In this document: piece after piece, positions 1 to 15,200 of the stretch
How the letters are laid out: each line of letters begins with the position of its first letter
How positions within the stretch are numbered: the stretch's first letter is position 1
DNA from: Tubiluchus corallicola
Taxonomy: Eukaryota; Priapulida; Priapulimorpha; Priapulimorphida; Tubiluchidae
Direction: 5' to 3'
Length of the DNA: 64,000 nt
NCBI GenBank assembly: GCA_030141605.1
Contig: JAQGDQ010000289.1
Span: 189,001 to 253,000, forward strand
Made by a program: the position numbers and the translations under genes
The notes under the pieces: model-generated
The model's input: only the letters and a program-made list of their open reading frames with translations
Told to the model about the DNA's origin: nothing
Database searches by the model: none

Positions 1-1293
1 CAAAACATGAATGCTACACCAATAGCTTACAAGTAGCAATGAAGAATTGCTTAAAGGAAACTTGCAAGTTTCTCGGTTACATGAACTTTTATGTTTGAGA
101 ACAAAGTTAGAAACTTCAGCAATACAATTGTGATAAGTGTCTGACATACTTAACTAAATCAATTTAAAGACATGGTCAACCATTTCACAATTAGGCTATT
201 ACTGTCGACTAGGAACATTTAAATCAAATCGTTAAACAACAGAATATTATTATTTTGTTTGTTTTTTGACGAAAGTCCAGCTATAAACAGTCGTATCTAT
301 TTAACATACAGATGGTTGCTGGTGGAAGCAGAACCCATATCAGTATCAAGAATAACCCTTTAAAGGACAAGAAATGTGTACCTGGACTAAGATTCAGAAA
401 AATGGCCTTAAAAAATTATATTATTTTATAGCAATTTTACGCGTATATTGTACTCGCATTGAAAGGATTTTTTGTTTGTTTTCATTTCAAATTGCCTGCA
501 ATCTCCCGAATGTGCCATTACATATGTCATGTATGCACAACATAAATTGGGAAGAAAAGGAAATGTTAAACTATGTCCCAAAAAACTTTCCATTTATATT
601 AATTTAGCATTTCGCTTCACTGCCTGAAAAACTTAGATAACTGCAAGAGGAAATTACCAATTATTTAAAATGTTTTCACCTATTGGTAAAATGTCATTGA
701 CTCATCTCTAGGGTGCACCACTCACTAACCAAAAAATGTATTTTCCATTTTATTGACAAAATACAGTAATTTTAAATTTTACTTAGTTAGTGATATGTGT
801 CTGCTACGAATGCTCAGATTATTTTTTCAAACTTCATCAGTGTTGTCTAAACTTGTTTCAAATGACCTATCGTCAAAATGGCTGCGTCTAACGGTCATCG
901 AGTTTAAATTTACAGGTTTTATAATGCATCACTGTTGATGCAAGCCCATATGCAAAAACGCGGTATGTATATGGTATAAAATTTCAAGACAAATTTTTTA
1001 GGCTTTGCGTAAGTGGAGAGTTTTCTTGTGTTTTAAGATAAAATGCTGAACCGAGAGCAGATGCTCTCATGCAGAGAGCACATATGCGTCTTCCCGCAAA
1101 GAAATAAATAACTCAAAGCAGCACTGCAGATAGAACCCCTCAAGAGCAGTTCTTGCCATTTCCTGATCACCTTGCCATTTACTGATCACTATCAGTGTTG
1201 CTTAACTTTGCAGTGTGCAAGTAGGAAAATGTTGCAACCATTTAATTGTCTCCGTTGGCACACTCTTGAAAAAGAATGCGGAAATTTGGTTAC
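1..1293 (-). other. Last visible intron of RALGAPA, incomplete
   Basis: Read on the minus strand, this follows the donor of exon 40. I looked for the next conserved RapGAP block on this strand and saw nothing like it. The stretch is AT-rich, has stops in all frames at short intervals, and seems to be intron running off the left edge. Confidence 0.6.
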
Positions 1294-2346
1294 CTTTACA
1301 TGCCGATGTTCATCAGTATTGGACGGAAAGCGAGTTGAGACATGAAATATCACTTCAACAGTAGATGTAGCATAATACGGAGCAGTATCACCTGTGGTCT
1401 TATTAGTTTGCAGCCCACCCATAAAACCCGGATGGGTTCCAAGATCAACCTGCAACATAATCATCCAAATACTAAATACTAAAAAAGACAGTAAAGAACA
1501 ACACAGAATTTCCTTTTTGCAAATATGGACAGCAGTAGCAGCTAAGCAGGTGCTTTTCTATGACGATTTAAACAAAATAATTACTGCAGAAACATGGTTA
1601 CTAAACTGTCATCTTTGAAATGCTTGAGCGTGCACTGATTTTAAGTTAATTAATTCTTAATGCTAGGAACCATACCATTAATATTTAATTCACACAATAA
1701 TTCACACAATGTTTGATTGTTTTAATAAAAAATTTTCATTGTCGGATATTAAATATCAATGCTCTGAGAGCAGTGTCTTTTTTAACATGTGGCGGATAAC
1801 TGGACAAGACCAAAATTAAAGTTGGAATTTACTTCATGTATTCTAACTTTACTCGCCACTCGACCACCAGTTCTGAAAGATTGCTGTTATACAGTACTGT
1901 CTTGTACCAGTGTACATTACAGTTAAAAAACATACAAGCAGAAAATTTCTAACTAGACAAAACTTTATTTGCATATGTTATAAGAATTTGTCCCAGCTAT
2001 TTCAAAAATTCTCAGATTATATTAACAGGTACAAAACTGACTATCATAAAATGGAATAAATCTCCATTTCAAATGAATCTGATGCGACAATGCGACCACA
2101 AATCTACGTCAACACAGGACTGAGTGAGATCAGCTTACTTGTGTAGCCACATAATAAAAGACATAGCAGGTAGCATTTTCTGTACCCATTATTGGAAATT
2201 TACTACAGTAAAAATAGCTCACCTCCCAACCTAGACCAGCAACAAAATTTTCAAAGTCTAAGCTGCCTCCAGCGTTCGACAGTAGCGAATTCTTGTCCTC
2301 CTGACCTTCTGCTACATATATCACAGCCATTTTGTGCGTTTCGCGA
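1294..2346 (-). CDS. RALGAPA1: RALGAPA exons 39-40: start of the RapGAP domain
   Basis: Exon 39 (2346-2223) encodes [20 protein letters not shown] and FVAGLGWE. Exon 40 (1449-1294) encodes [20 protein letters not shown] and [15 protein letters not shown], then HVK before a GTAACC donor. These are the most conserved blocks of the RalGAP/tuberin RapGAP domain. The exon before them (3183-3004) gives [16 protein letters not shown], also nearly invariant. The next block of the family carries a His-x-Gly-Asn-Asp motif whose Asn is the catalytic 'thumb' in RapGAPs. I could not find it in 1-1293, so it should lie to the left of the window. Confidence 0.95.
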
Positions 2347-5300
2347 CTAGAAAAATTTAATTAGACGTGAATAAATAGACGTGATATACAATACTACAGT
2401 ACTACTAGAAAATTATGATTATAAAAATAATTGTACCTAGTTTTACCTGTCGACCCTTAGTATAGTGCACATTCTCATCTAGTTATGTTTTAATTAAAAT
2501 TATTAGACTAGAAATGTCCTGACCAATTCATTTCAACACACGTTTATTAATGTAATGAAAAATAACGAGTACCAAATAATTAATATAAATGCTTAGATAA
2601 TTAAATTGCTCCTGGGAGCTATTAAGCTACACGCAAGTAAAAATTCCTAAAGTGTTGAAGTGCATAATTCTACTTCATTAGAATCTTGAACAAGATGAAC
2701 TCTTACACTTTTACAGTGTACATTATTACAAATACAAAACATTGTTGTATGCTTGTGAAATAGGGGGATTTTCTGCATAAATTCCAAAGAATGCTCAACT
2801 AATGCCCATAAATGGAAATCTACTTTCAATTACAGCAATTACAATCATCTAAAAAACTCAACGGGATATAATGCAGCGATTAAAAAAATTCACAGCTTCA
2901 TTTTTCATATCTTAACAACATCCGATGGTATACAATTAAATGTGTGGAGACGGAGGTTAAGATCTCTACAGGGCTACAGTACAAGCACAAATCTTATTCT
3001 TACCACTTTTGCTGGTCTAAGTTACGAAGTTCGCGGAGAAGCTTCTCATTTTTTGACAGCAAGTCAAATTCGGCTCGTTTCTCCCACGACATGTAGCCAA
3101 GCTGACACAAGATTCGTCGACACTGATGAAATGAGTTAGAGGGCTCCTTCGACTGAATGGCTGATTCCATCCTTGCAATAATGCTAGAAAACACAACATA
3201 AAACATGCTAAAAACGTTTAAGTGCCTAATCAAATATAAGACAGAAAAGCTTGGATACCACCATATTTATAAACTAATGGTAAAAACAAAAACTTCAAGT
3301 TTTATTTTTCAACTATTTCAGCATCACAGTGCACGTTAAGTGTAGATAAATAGACTTATATTGATTGCCTATCTTTAATACTCGCATTATGATGGTCAAT
3401 GTTTTTAAAGGTAAATACCACTATTACATCAGCGTGCTAACACACCATCAGCACGTCTTAACCAATAAACATACGAAAATTAAAGCGGGTGAAGTAGAAT
3501 GAATAATTATGTAAAGGTAGAGGAGCAACTCAAGTTGTGTGTAAATGTACATACAGCATATCTTCCTCTAAAAGCTTATTAAGCTGTTTGGTCTGGCAGC
3601 TACTACCACTCCTGCATATATGTTAATAAATTAACTCTAATGCAGAAATAAGTTAATAAAGCTAAAATTTAACCATGTGACGGGGGTTGGCAATAGGCAA
3701 ACAACAATTAGAATACCAATAGTGTAGTCCTGGCTTATTGTAAATATATCTGAGAGCATGCAGATTGACGGGGCTGCTATTCCCATAAAATTATTCCACT
3801 TCATTTAACTAATGTTCACTTAACAAAGATTTGGAAAAACATGGACTGGTCCTTACTTAACATCATTCTGATGTTTTTTGTAATAGTCCATTTCGTAATC
3901 ACACTGATTCACTATAGTCTGTAGTGTAGCTGCCTCCAAATGTTGTGGTATGCCCTCTTGCGGTGGAGCAGCAATGTTCAACGATTGATCTGGGAATAAA
4001 AGACATTCCGGACTAGTGTGGCCAATGTAAACAAGCATCTGAAACAATACATGATATTTCTTGTTATAAATTTTAGGATTAGAAATATTTATAACACAGC
4101 AATTAGAGACACTTTCATTTGCTAGTCAATATTACTAACACCCTTAACACCATTTTAGTTTTTTTGACACTAAAATAAGTGGATAAAGTAGACGTCTTTA
4201 AAAGTAAAAACATGAATTTAACTAACAATGAGTAAGATGTAAGTATATTTGAATAGAATAATACAAACTGACTTCAGCACATATTTAAAGTGCACTTCAA
4301 CATAGAATATCTCTTAACAGTAAAGCTAATGTTACAAACCTCAGCCAAATTATCCGCAACCTGATTTGAAAGTTCATATGTAGGAATTTCGTTTGGATCA
4401 CGTACGTGTATGTTACGCACTTTAACAGCGGACATTTCTACGAATGATTTGTGTGCAACAGAAATGGGATCGTCAACAGAGCTGCTTTTCAAATCTGATG
4501 AAAAGTAAGCATCTGAAAATATGTTAGGTAATATATACAATAAATGATGAGAGTTTTATATAACTAACATCTTCAACTAAACATTAGTCATTTGAAAATA
4601 TGTCACTGAAATTCCATAGTTATTACTAAAAATCAATAGAAAAGTTATTAAGCTGACCAGATGGATAGAGGCCATGTTTATAGTCAGGAGGAGCATAAAG
4701 AGGAGATGCATCCCAGCATGCTTTGCCACTGATGTCTCTTATCACAACACGAACCTGAGAGGAAGCGGTAATCAGGCCAGCTGTTACGCCACCTCCTGGC
4801 TGTTCCTGAAATTACACACAGTGTGCTGAAGTTATTATTTTTATTTCATGCTAGTTAACATTTCTGAACACAGGTGCCAATGTAATGCGTTCATGGCTAC
4901 AGTGTCACATAGTGGCAGTTACAAATAATTATATTGCAAATAAAACTATCACAAAAAAGCAACAGAGCCCCAGAGACGAAAAAAATTCTAAAATGCTGCA
5001 TGTAGGTTGGAGCACCATGCATAATAAAATATACACATTAGAAAAATGATGCACGGTGCAGTACATGAAAACTAATTTCAGTACCAAACTGTGCAAAACT
5101 TTACGAATAGTAAAGTCAGGGTTTCTTCGTAACACTGACTTCGGAGACTATAAGAAAACTTCTAAGTCCAATAGTTGCTAAATATAATCCAAAAGTTCCC
5201 CAGATAGTTGCAAAACATTCGCGGGTGTTTGCCATTATCTCGGGAAATTCTAGTATGATCGAAATAAGTTGCTAAAGTAGCAAACCTCTCCATCTCACCA

Positions 5301-8300
5301 AAACTTCTCCAAACTATTGCAAAATTGTCTGAACATGCACCAGACATCGTCAGATATGTCTCCAATTATTCGTAAACAATTACAAAATATGCGAAAACTT
5401 GGAGAACATTTTGAGATGCTTTTGAGAATGCTGTGACGACTTTGCAACTATTTTTCAACATTCTGGCAACATTTTTGAGAACCTCAGTTGGTCTGTGACT
5501 TCTTTCTGTGAAAATTCTACGCATGAATGTTATGCAACATATGATTTTGCACATAGGCATTGCAGGAGTCACCAAATATGTGCAAACACAAATTCTTGCA
5601 ATTTTCGTCCAAGAAAAACCTCAAGATTCATAAAGAGGTCAAAATTGTGCAAAATTATTTTGAATTTGTAACTTTATTATATGATGGGATTACTAGAAAA
5701 ACATCTTACCAGGGATGGAATTTCAACAAATGACACCAATATTGAGTTGTTAAGAACAAAAAATTGTACACGTGATGAATTGAAAATCTCTGGACTGAGT
5801 TCATCAGTGCTAACTCCTACAAAAGACCAATGTTAATTGAGAAATTATTTGTTTTATCAATTTTGCATCATTAAAATGTAAGTATCAATATAGGTATTCA
5901 GACACAACTTAAATTAAATTAGTATGTACACCAAATTGAGCTAAATTTGGTAGTAATTTAATTGAGTTAAATTAAAATGTACACCAAATTCACAAAATTA
6001 TCCACTAACAAGCAGAACATCATCAGGTAATTATTTAACCAACATTTTAGTTAAAATTATCTATGCAAATACTAATTAAATATAACAATATCGTTCTCAA
6101 ATGAAGATGTTCGTATACAAAATATGAAACACAGAGCAAATGCTGCAGTAATGCATAACAATGAATTTTCTAGGTCTCAAAGTAGGGGCGATGTGTAAAA
6201 ATGAATTACAAGATAACACAGAACTTACTTAAACTAGTCATTTACATTGTCAATTGTTTAAGGTAAAATAACATATTAAAATACCTGGTACATCATCATG
6301 CTCATTTACCATGCTACTGAGCATTGAGGGACCAGCCCCCATTGGAAAATGTCCTAGATGATTCACCAGGTAACACATCACCTGTCAAGTAAAGAAAAAA
6401 CTATAATTAAAGCGTCAATTCCAAAAGGACACAATTATATCAAAACAAGCACATCATTTACTATAATTTGCGACTCGTATAATTTTAGTATTAACTACGT
6501 GAATGTTTCAATTTCTCTTTGCGATACTAAAATAAAGTTATTGCGCATTTAATCATTATTACAAGAATAACACGTACAGTTCTGGCTGTCAATTTGACTA
6601 TGTCCAGTTTTGCCACTTCGTCCGTTTGTTCCCGCTTCAGAGAAGCTGATTTTGATGGTGTGCTGGGAGGAGTTAAACCCTTCACATTATCTAACTGAAT
6701 GTTGGGATCACAGTCGTAAGATGTCAGTTCACTAAGACTGTGGATGCTTTGTGAACCTTTCACTAAGCCACTGCCTGTTCCGGTACATGCGATGTTCAAA
6801 ACCTTTAAATAGAAATTATGATAATAAATAGAAAGTACAATGAAAAGTAATTTTGTAAGCATTTGAAAGTCAGGATGCTTCACTTCATTTATAGACATTG
6901 CACACTACATACATTTTAGGTGTTAGGCAATCATACATTGCAGACATCAGTTATCAATAACTCAGTTAAAAAAACTCAATTAGCTATAGAAAATTTAACA
7001 ATAATCTAGACAAGGGAAATGATGAATACCACAGAATTTTCAAAATACATCTCATTGTTCAAACAGAAAAAGGTAAACACTTAAGAAACTAACTTGAGTA
7101 CAGAAATAGTGTCATGTCAGATAAAAATAAAATAAGCCCACAATTTACTTTGCAGTATTCTCTTTTTATCTATTTTAAACAATCCAACTGCTTCAAGGAA
7201 TTTATGTATCAACTCTCAAAATATATAAGAATTATTCAAAATAATATTGCATTGCAGTACAACAGAAGAATACACAAGTTTTCAATGTAAATTCTGTATA
7301 CTAGAAAACAAGCACTTACGGGACCCTTTACTGTATCGTCAGAAATGCATATACTTTCTATATACGAAGTTGCAGGTCACATGTGGAGATGCCTAAAACC
7401 TCAAAACATTTGTTTAACATTATTCTTGAATGCTATTTCTTTGTACTTACCTTAAAAACTTTAAGCAGTAAACTTTTGCCCTCTTTCTCCTGTGACTGAG
7501 TTAGTAGAAACAACGGTAGATGAATGCACCATTCTAGCAAAGTCATCATCATGAGCACTATCAACTATAAGAAACATACCAAACAATTTATATTTATTGC
7601 TACAAACATAAACAAAACACATGTGAATGGTTTGTAGAAACACTCACACAACGTTTTGTGAGCAGGGCACAAAGCTTGAAAATATGTTGAATATACGGGT
7701 CCAACTTGCGTCCAATTCGTTTTACGTTCAAAAATCCGCCTGAAAAAAGTTGAGGCCATAAGTCGACATTTACTTGAAAAAGGCACAACAGTTCTAATCA
7801 TTGTGCTATTCTTTCTTTTTTTCTGGTTTTTAAATGTGGGATTTTTAATCCATTTGCTCTAATTTTCACATAATGGTTTCCTATCATTGTGACTTTTGAC
7901 CCAGAGGTCACCATATGCCATTGTCGGAACATCTCAGGTATTTACTCCTAAGCCACTTATCTCGGGTTTCCACCCTGCAATGTACATGACTCTAACTTCT
8001 ACACTTATGCATTTATTGACATGGCCCTGTTTTAACACTTCTGCCCTAGTGACGTGTCCTGGCCATGCCCATTTTTTGAAAAATACTTAATGCACATCTA
8101 CACCTACCCAACTACCTAAGCATGCATAGCCATTTGCATTCTTTTTTTTCATCTTGCTCATATCTTTGGCACTTAGCAACCTCAATAGCCAAAAGACTAA
8201 ATACTCGTGTAAATTTTTTTTGAATTTGACTAAAAGCCCTAGGAGGAGTTAAACGGCAACTGAAAAATTGACCACTGTTCCTAACTCTTCGACACGAGTT

Positions 8301-11300
8301 TAAAGTCCCTACATCACTGCTGAGCCCCTACCTCAAGTGTGTACCATGCAAGTTTGGTGACTCTTGATACTAGGGTTTTGGAGTTATTCAGCGTTAATGG
8401 TTCGTAATAAACGCTTCATAAAGAAAGAATTTTAATATACAAAAATTAAGGAAAAATTTCCAATTGTGTCTGCTTAACCTGAAACAGTTGAAAGGAATAC
8501 CTTTTTTGAGCTTCCACCGGAGAGAGGATCACTTATCAACAAGCTAGAAATGGCAGTTGATAAATCTCGGATAATTTTTCCCGGTAATTCCGGATAATTA
8601 TCAACGATCAGTGCAGCATGATCACACAACATCAACAAACTGTCCGAAGCTACGCGAACAACAGACTTGTTATTGAACTAGAAGATAAAAATTTTATTAC
8701 ATGCACTAATTACTAAAACCTTGCCCAGTGCAAAAAATGATTTGCGGATGTTCATGTACATTAGTGAGTGACAGCTTTAAATACAGTGGTTCTTAAACAG
8801 TAAACCAGAAACATACAGGCTCTACTGGCTATTATATAAAACATATGTACTCACAGCAAGTGACAAAGTCGGCAGATAAATATCGTTCCCTAACCCGTGG
8901 CCCACTTACCTATAACCAGGTACATGTATTACAAAACTTTTTTGCAATTTAGATTATGAGCATAACTGTTGGAGGTCAACAAGCCTAGTATATGGCAATA
9001 AAAATTTTGTTTGAAGTTTTTGGTCAAATGCTATAATAAAGAGGTGATACCTACGCACCCTGAGAGCTAACAGTAAAACAGAAAAAGCTTCTTTTAGCTT
9101 GGAGTGAAATGTTCCATGAGAGAGTTCCTCATATAAAAAGATTCCTATGGTGCTGATGGCAATACATCTGCAAGATAAATGAACCCAGAATTAGCCAAAA
9201 GATCTAAACAAAATATAATGATTCACATACATGATAGAGCCGAATAATGTATTGGTTGCAAAACTGAATGTGTAGAAGCACATTCATAATAATAATAAAG
9301 CACCAGTTTTTTTCTCAAGTATAAAGATAGAAAGTGCACATCACGAAGCATGTTGCTAAATAGGTGAGTTCATATACCAGTGCCTAAGATTACTAAACAT
9401 TTATTTTTTGGCTGGAAGAATAAACTTAAAATAATAGCAGTGAACCATCAAGTAAAATATGTCTTAGAACATCAATGTTGTATATTCATAAAACTGTCTC
9501 CGCTCTCGACCAGAATTTCGGTACTCGACCAACCGCCAAACATGTGATGAACGCATGCGCGACGAGGCGAGTAGAGCCTAGCATAACCGACCACGCCCGA
9601 GAGTAGGTACGCATAACATTTGAATCGCCTAACAATGCTAAGTGCGTTCTACGCTTATTTTTCATGCAGGAATAATTATGTTTTTCTTTCTAAGTAATTC
9701 TATTATGTTTTTCTTATCAATTATATCATATCTACTGTTTGAATAAACATTTTGCATTATTGTATTTCGTTTTAGTAATATTTTACAGTTCACTTGGTGC
9801 TTGAGAACGGATTATTTGCTTTTACATTATTTCTTATGGGAATAAATGATTCGGTACTCGACCAAATCGGTTTTCAAACACTTTTTAGGAAAGAATTATG
9901 GTCGAAAAGAGAGGTACTACTGCATTTGGAATGCTACATTAGTGTATTAGTGTGTTTGGAATGCTGTACCTTGCCAGGCCTGCTGGCTCTTTTCTTCCAC
10001 ATTTCAGCAGAATAGAGATAATGTAATCCTTGGCATCAGCACATTCCATAATAGACGGTTCTGACTGGTTAGGCTGGATTACTGGCATCGTGCCAAATAA
10101 GTTAGGAAAACACAACAATGATCCCAGCAAAACAATAGCCTCCGTCCTTGGCTCCTGAGGAGAAATGTACGTTAGATACTGAACTGCTTGAACAAGCAGT
10201 TTGCAACGCTAAAGACAGTTTTCTATAAAATAACTTATGGTTATAGACTTAACCAATTACAAATGTGTTAATATATAGGCAAACAAAATAATGTAAACCA
10301 TGACCATTTATAATCTTAATATTAAGATTATTATTATTATCCAGGCTTGTTATAAGTTTTCCAAGTTTCCTGTTCTTCACAGCTTCATTTCAAAGTTCAA
10401 TTAAATGTTGATTTGTACAGTCATTAATGCAAGACATAACCTATTTATTGCTACAAGTAAAAATTGTCAGTGAAGACAGGTTATCTACGGTTACTACAAA
10501 CTATGTAAACAGGTTATTTATGATAAAAGAAAATTTATCCAGTCCTGCACACTCACTGACATAATGATTATTACAGTAAAATAAATAAACTGATAAAAAT
10601 ATTAACAAATTTTTGAGATCAGTAATGTGAGGTTTTACGCATTTTTATAAGCAAACTTTCACTTCTAGTGTTACATTGGCAGCTTGATATGTTTAATACA
10701 TTCATTAATCTACCAAATAATTGTGGTCATTTTCAATTGATTTTCATTCCTATATGAAAGCATGACTAAAGATAAAGCTGTATGTGATGTGGACACAAAA
10801 AAATCAATAAATTACTTTTGAAAACTTAAATCTTGATTAAACTCACCTCTTTTAAACCTGTGGATGATACAACCAAATTGGCTGCGTGAATAAAATCGAG
10901 AAGTAACATTGTTGATCCAGGAAGGCAGATGGAAAAGAAGCGGCTGCTGCAATGTCGAACAATAGTGTTCACAGTGTCCTACAAAAAATACCAATAAGTA
11001 TAGTTAGAATGCCAAAATAACAGAAGGAAATTACTTAAAGAGCTTTAATGTTCATAAAATTGTTCAGTAGTCAATGAAACTAAATCACAGAACAATGCAT
11101 AGTCATAGAACAGCTAAATACCTGATCAGAGCTAATAAGGCCTTTATGGAGAACTTTGTATAAATGCAGCAGGTATTCGGAGTCTAGTGGTTGGTCGTGT
11201 CGCTGACAGGTCTGCAGACATAGCAGTTTATAAGCTATCAACTTCCCTTGCTTAAACTCATCTGGCATAGTCAAGATTGCCTGAAATAACGGGCACTAAT

Positions 11301-12209
11301 TTAATGCCGGTAAAATTATTTCTGGACATTTCGATAAATCTACCTGACGACAGGCAGAAGTCATCTGTGCACCTGTCCTAGAGGCTGGTAAAGTAATCTT
11401 GCTATGTTTATTATATGTCCGCCTTAATGGCACATTGTATCTTTTCAAAGTCGATGTTCACGTGCTGAAAGAACTACTTTAAAGATGCAAAATGTACAAA
11501 AGAAAAAGATGAAATTAACTTGACTAGAATATATTTTAGTTATTTAGTTAGCATATCAATATTTTCTTATGCAAAATTCAACAAAGAAGTTGATTTTTTG
11601 TTTGTCGAAAGCTCTGTTTTGTATTCACTTCTTATGAGGCATTTTATACAAATACTTATCAGCCACACAGCATATTATGACACCTAGGTATGTTTGCACT
11701 GATAACACAACAGCTGAAAAAACAGCGTCATTCGGGAAATTTAAGAAAGTGACATGAATGAGAAATTTACTGTTAAGTACAGATTAGACAGAAAGCACAA
11801 GTAGTGTATAAGGAAAATACATTACGTAATGTTGTCAAATTTCTATAAGAAATTAAACTTTGCCATAACATTCTCTACACATTGAAAAAACGGAGACACG
11901 CAATTTTTTTTGCCGCCCTTTCCTGTTTCCGGCAGAGAAAATTGCTAAATTTGCACTTTAAATAATACTCAAAATCTTGTCAGCAACAAGTGCCACGATG
12001 ATTATTGTTGGCTACATGCTGGATTAAATTAAAATTTGGGATCTAGCAAATAACAGATCCTCTTCCTTCTCATATCATTGCAGAATGACTAAGCAGTATT
12101 ATAATAGCACCAAGTTAAGCAACATTAAGCCTGACTAGTTGATTCTGACCACTTGTGCAGCTTCATCTGCCTATTATTATTATCTGCTATTATTTATCTG
12201 AGTGAGTGA

Positions 12210-12257
<48 letters not shown>

Positions 12258-15200
12258 TACAGACTTCTGTTGGTTTGGTGTCTTATCTTAATGGGTTATC
12301 CTTGATGATATATAGATTCTGGTTCTACAGTAAAAAAATAACACTATGTACTATTGCTTACTGCTACACATTCTGATTTTTAGTATGCTGAACAGTATAA
12401 AAGAAGCATTAATATGAATTTAATTTAAACAGGGTCAACACTATTCTGTGAAAGGAGATTACTCATACTGTTATTCTGATAATGAAAATAAAGCTTTAAA
12501 ACAAAACCTACCTCAAATAACCAAGGAGAGAATACCAATGAAGGAGGAATGTACTCAGGGGGTGCTGGACTCGTCTGATTATCTATGGTAACTCCCTGAT
12601 TCAGCCGAATCTAAAAATATTGATTGATTAAGCTAATGACAGACATTTCGAAGGCGTAAGTTAAAACACGTAAATATATGAACTTGCGATAGCATTACTT
12701 TTACCTCAATTAAAAATACTATTAACCAGCCATCATCCAAAGAAAACAAAGAGTATGTGAACACACACCTTCAGCATAGTATTATACAGATCACACAGCT
12801 TTGTTAACACTTGAGCATGAATCTTTGGATCCCGTATCTTATTTGGGTTGCCTAGACACCCCATCATTCGCTGCCATAGAATCACTGCTGCTTCTGGCAC
12901 CCAGCCTTGAACACAGCCACCAGCTATGACACTACGCTTCTTAACAGGGTCAACTAACAGAAAAATACAACGAGCTTTCAAAAGACTTTTCCAACAATGA
13001 AGCAAATAAGTTTACTATTATTATATTACCTAAACTATATTCAAGCAATTATCGACTGTAATTTTCATTTTCAAATTTTGTCCATGTTTTAGTTTAACTT
13101 GCAAATTATAGTAAATTACAAAGATGCGGTAAAACAACATTAGCCTAGGCTTAAGTGACGTCACTGTGAGTGACATACAGGCATTCTTATTTAAACAGTT
13201 TAAAGATCTCTTAATTGTATTTCATATTTTTATGATAGCTTATAAAAAATGCAAAAATGCGCAAATTAATAAAAATGTTGTGTAAAATTTAGGTGCTTAT
13301 ATTCTACCGACACAATACTCATATTTTAACAACTTACTGAAAAGAGCAAAATTTCCATTGTCATCCTGTAAATTTTCCACAACATCTATAGGCACTGTTT
13401 CAGCCAAGCTTGGCTCCTTTTCCTCTTCTGCCGTTTCAAAACTTGTACAGGAGGTGGTACGCGACCGCGATCGTGATGCTTCATCAAATATAATGGTGGG
13501 CGGAGATGGAGTGGCAACATCTGTAGGATATTGTAGCAAAGTATGTTACCATTGTAATTTCACTTTAATTATCTATAAAGTTAAATTAACTGGTTTGCTA
13601 ATTTTCTTTTTACATCACAGTAAGGTCGTCATCGTCATTATCATCATCATCATCATCAACATCATCACCACCTTCCCTGCCACCAATGTCAAGTATCCTA
13701 CCAACACCATTTCCTTATCATCGTCTAATCTTCACTTTCATCATCATCATCATCATAGGTATTACCTCTAGAAGAACATTTATCTGAACGATCAGCAGTC
13801 AACGCCATGCTATCAATGCTCTTTGTATCCAAGCTAACAGATATGCTGGTAACTTCAGCATCATCGTGTGTATTGAAATCTTTCTCATCACCATTGTACA
13901 CTTCATCATCATCCTCGCAGTGAGAACTCTCATCTTGTGCATCTAAAACAATTAATACCAAGTCAGCAGAGTATGTCTCACAAAGATAGTTCACATAGCG
14001 TATTTTCACATAAAATTAGTTAAAGCAGACAAATGAGGGAATTAGCTTAATTTGTCAAATGTATACAATATCTGTGCAATTCTTCGTGATGAAAAAGCAA
14101 CATTTCTACACGAACAGTACAGCGCAAACTGACATTTATTGTCGTCTGTTCATTTTACCATAAAAAAGTTTGGGATAAAGTTATCTTATGATGATGGGAC
14201 TTGACGTTCCAGAAGCAGCACAGTGATATTTGAACACTATCGCAGAAAACACCTTACTATACAAAAATTTCTAGAAAGAAAAAATTGTAATTAGTTGGGC
14301 AGAAATCGAAAAATTTTTAAAATTTAACTTTAAGCTGTTATCTTGGTAGATGCTTTAAGAAATAAAAAAGAAATGAAAAGTAAAACAAAAACAGTTCATT
14401 GGAGGTTTAGGCATCTTAATTACAATGACATCATTTTCTTCATGTTTAAGAAGCTGACTTGAGTACATGGGAAGTCACTATTCTCGACAGGAAAAGAGAA
14501 ACGCTTTGTCTGTTTAAATAATGCTCCTGGACATTCACTTGGCATTAACAAAACATAACTGATTTTAATGTTATAGTCAATGAAAATACAGTATAATATC
14601 TATAATATGCAGTATAATACAGTTACATTTCCAAACAAAGAAAGGTACTACAATGTAAAAAGTTTTGTGCAACAAAAAAGGGAAAATGAGAAACAATATC
14701 TGAGTAAAAATGCAAGCAATACAGTTCAGTGACATTCAGATGTAGTTGAGAATTATGTAAATCAATATTAGTTTGTGAAAACAAGCCAAACAAGCATATA
14801 CACATATGCAACTACATACATGCGTAAAAAATAACATTAGAAGCTAAAGGAGAAGCCATCGCTTGTTCATCTGAATAATCTTCATAATTCACATAAAATT
14901 GTGACTGTGATCTACGTATATCATTTGAGCTGCTAAGCGACGATGTAGAGAGATGACGAACAAGAGTCGATGATGACACCCTCTTCTTTAATGTCGAAAA
15001 CATTTCTTATTAAATTACAAAACTACGACTCAGCAAGCAGGTCACGTGCTCAACAACTAAAAAAATATGACTCATTGTCAGATTAAGCTGCTTTAATAAG
15101 TGAACATCTATAAAGTGATATGAACTTCTTCTGAGAGGAATTTATGCAAACTTATCACGTATTTCTGATTTTATTTCACCAATCTTCCAACAAATACCAC

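Noticed and set aside
7317-7356. Possible small RALGAPA exon ending in VKGP with a GTAAGT donor
   Set aside because: Its length (38 nt from the only good acceptor) breaks the phase between exons 7564-7451 and 6802-6578, which already join in phase 0 and read LLLKVFK then VLNIACTG, close to the family.
7630-7801. Open minus-strand stretch with a TTTTTTCAG acceptor and GTGAGT donor
   Set aside because: It looks like an exon, but exons 8677-8501 and 7564-7451 join in phase and match the family without it; the peptide matches nothing I recognise.
13358-13771. 137-codon plus-strand open frame
   Set aside because: Antisense shadow of a RALGAPA exon extended by ATC repeats.
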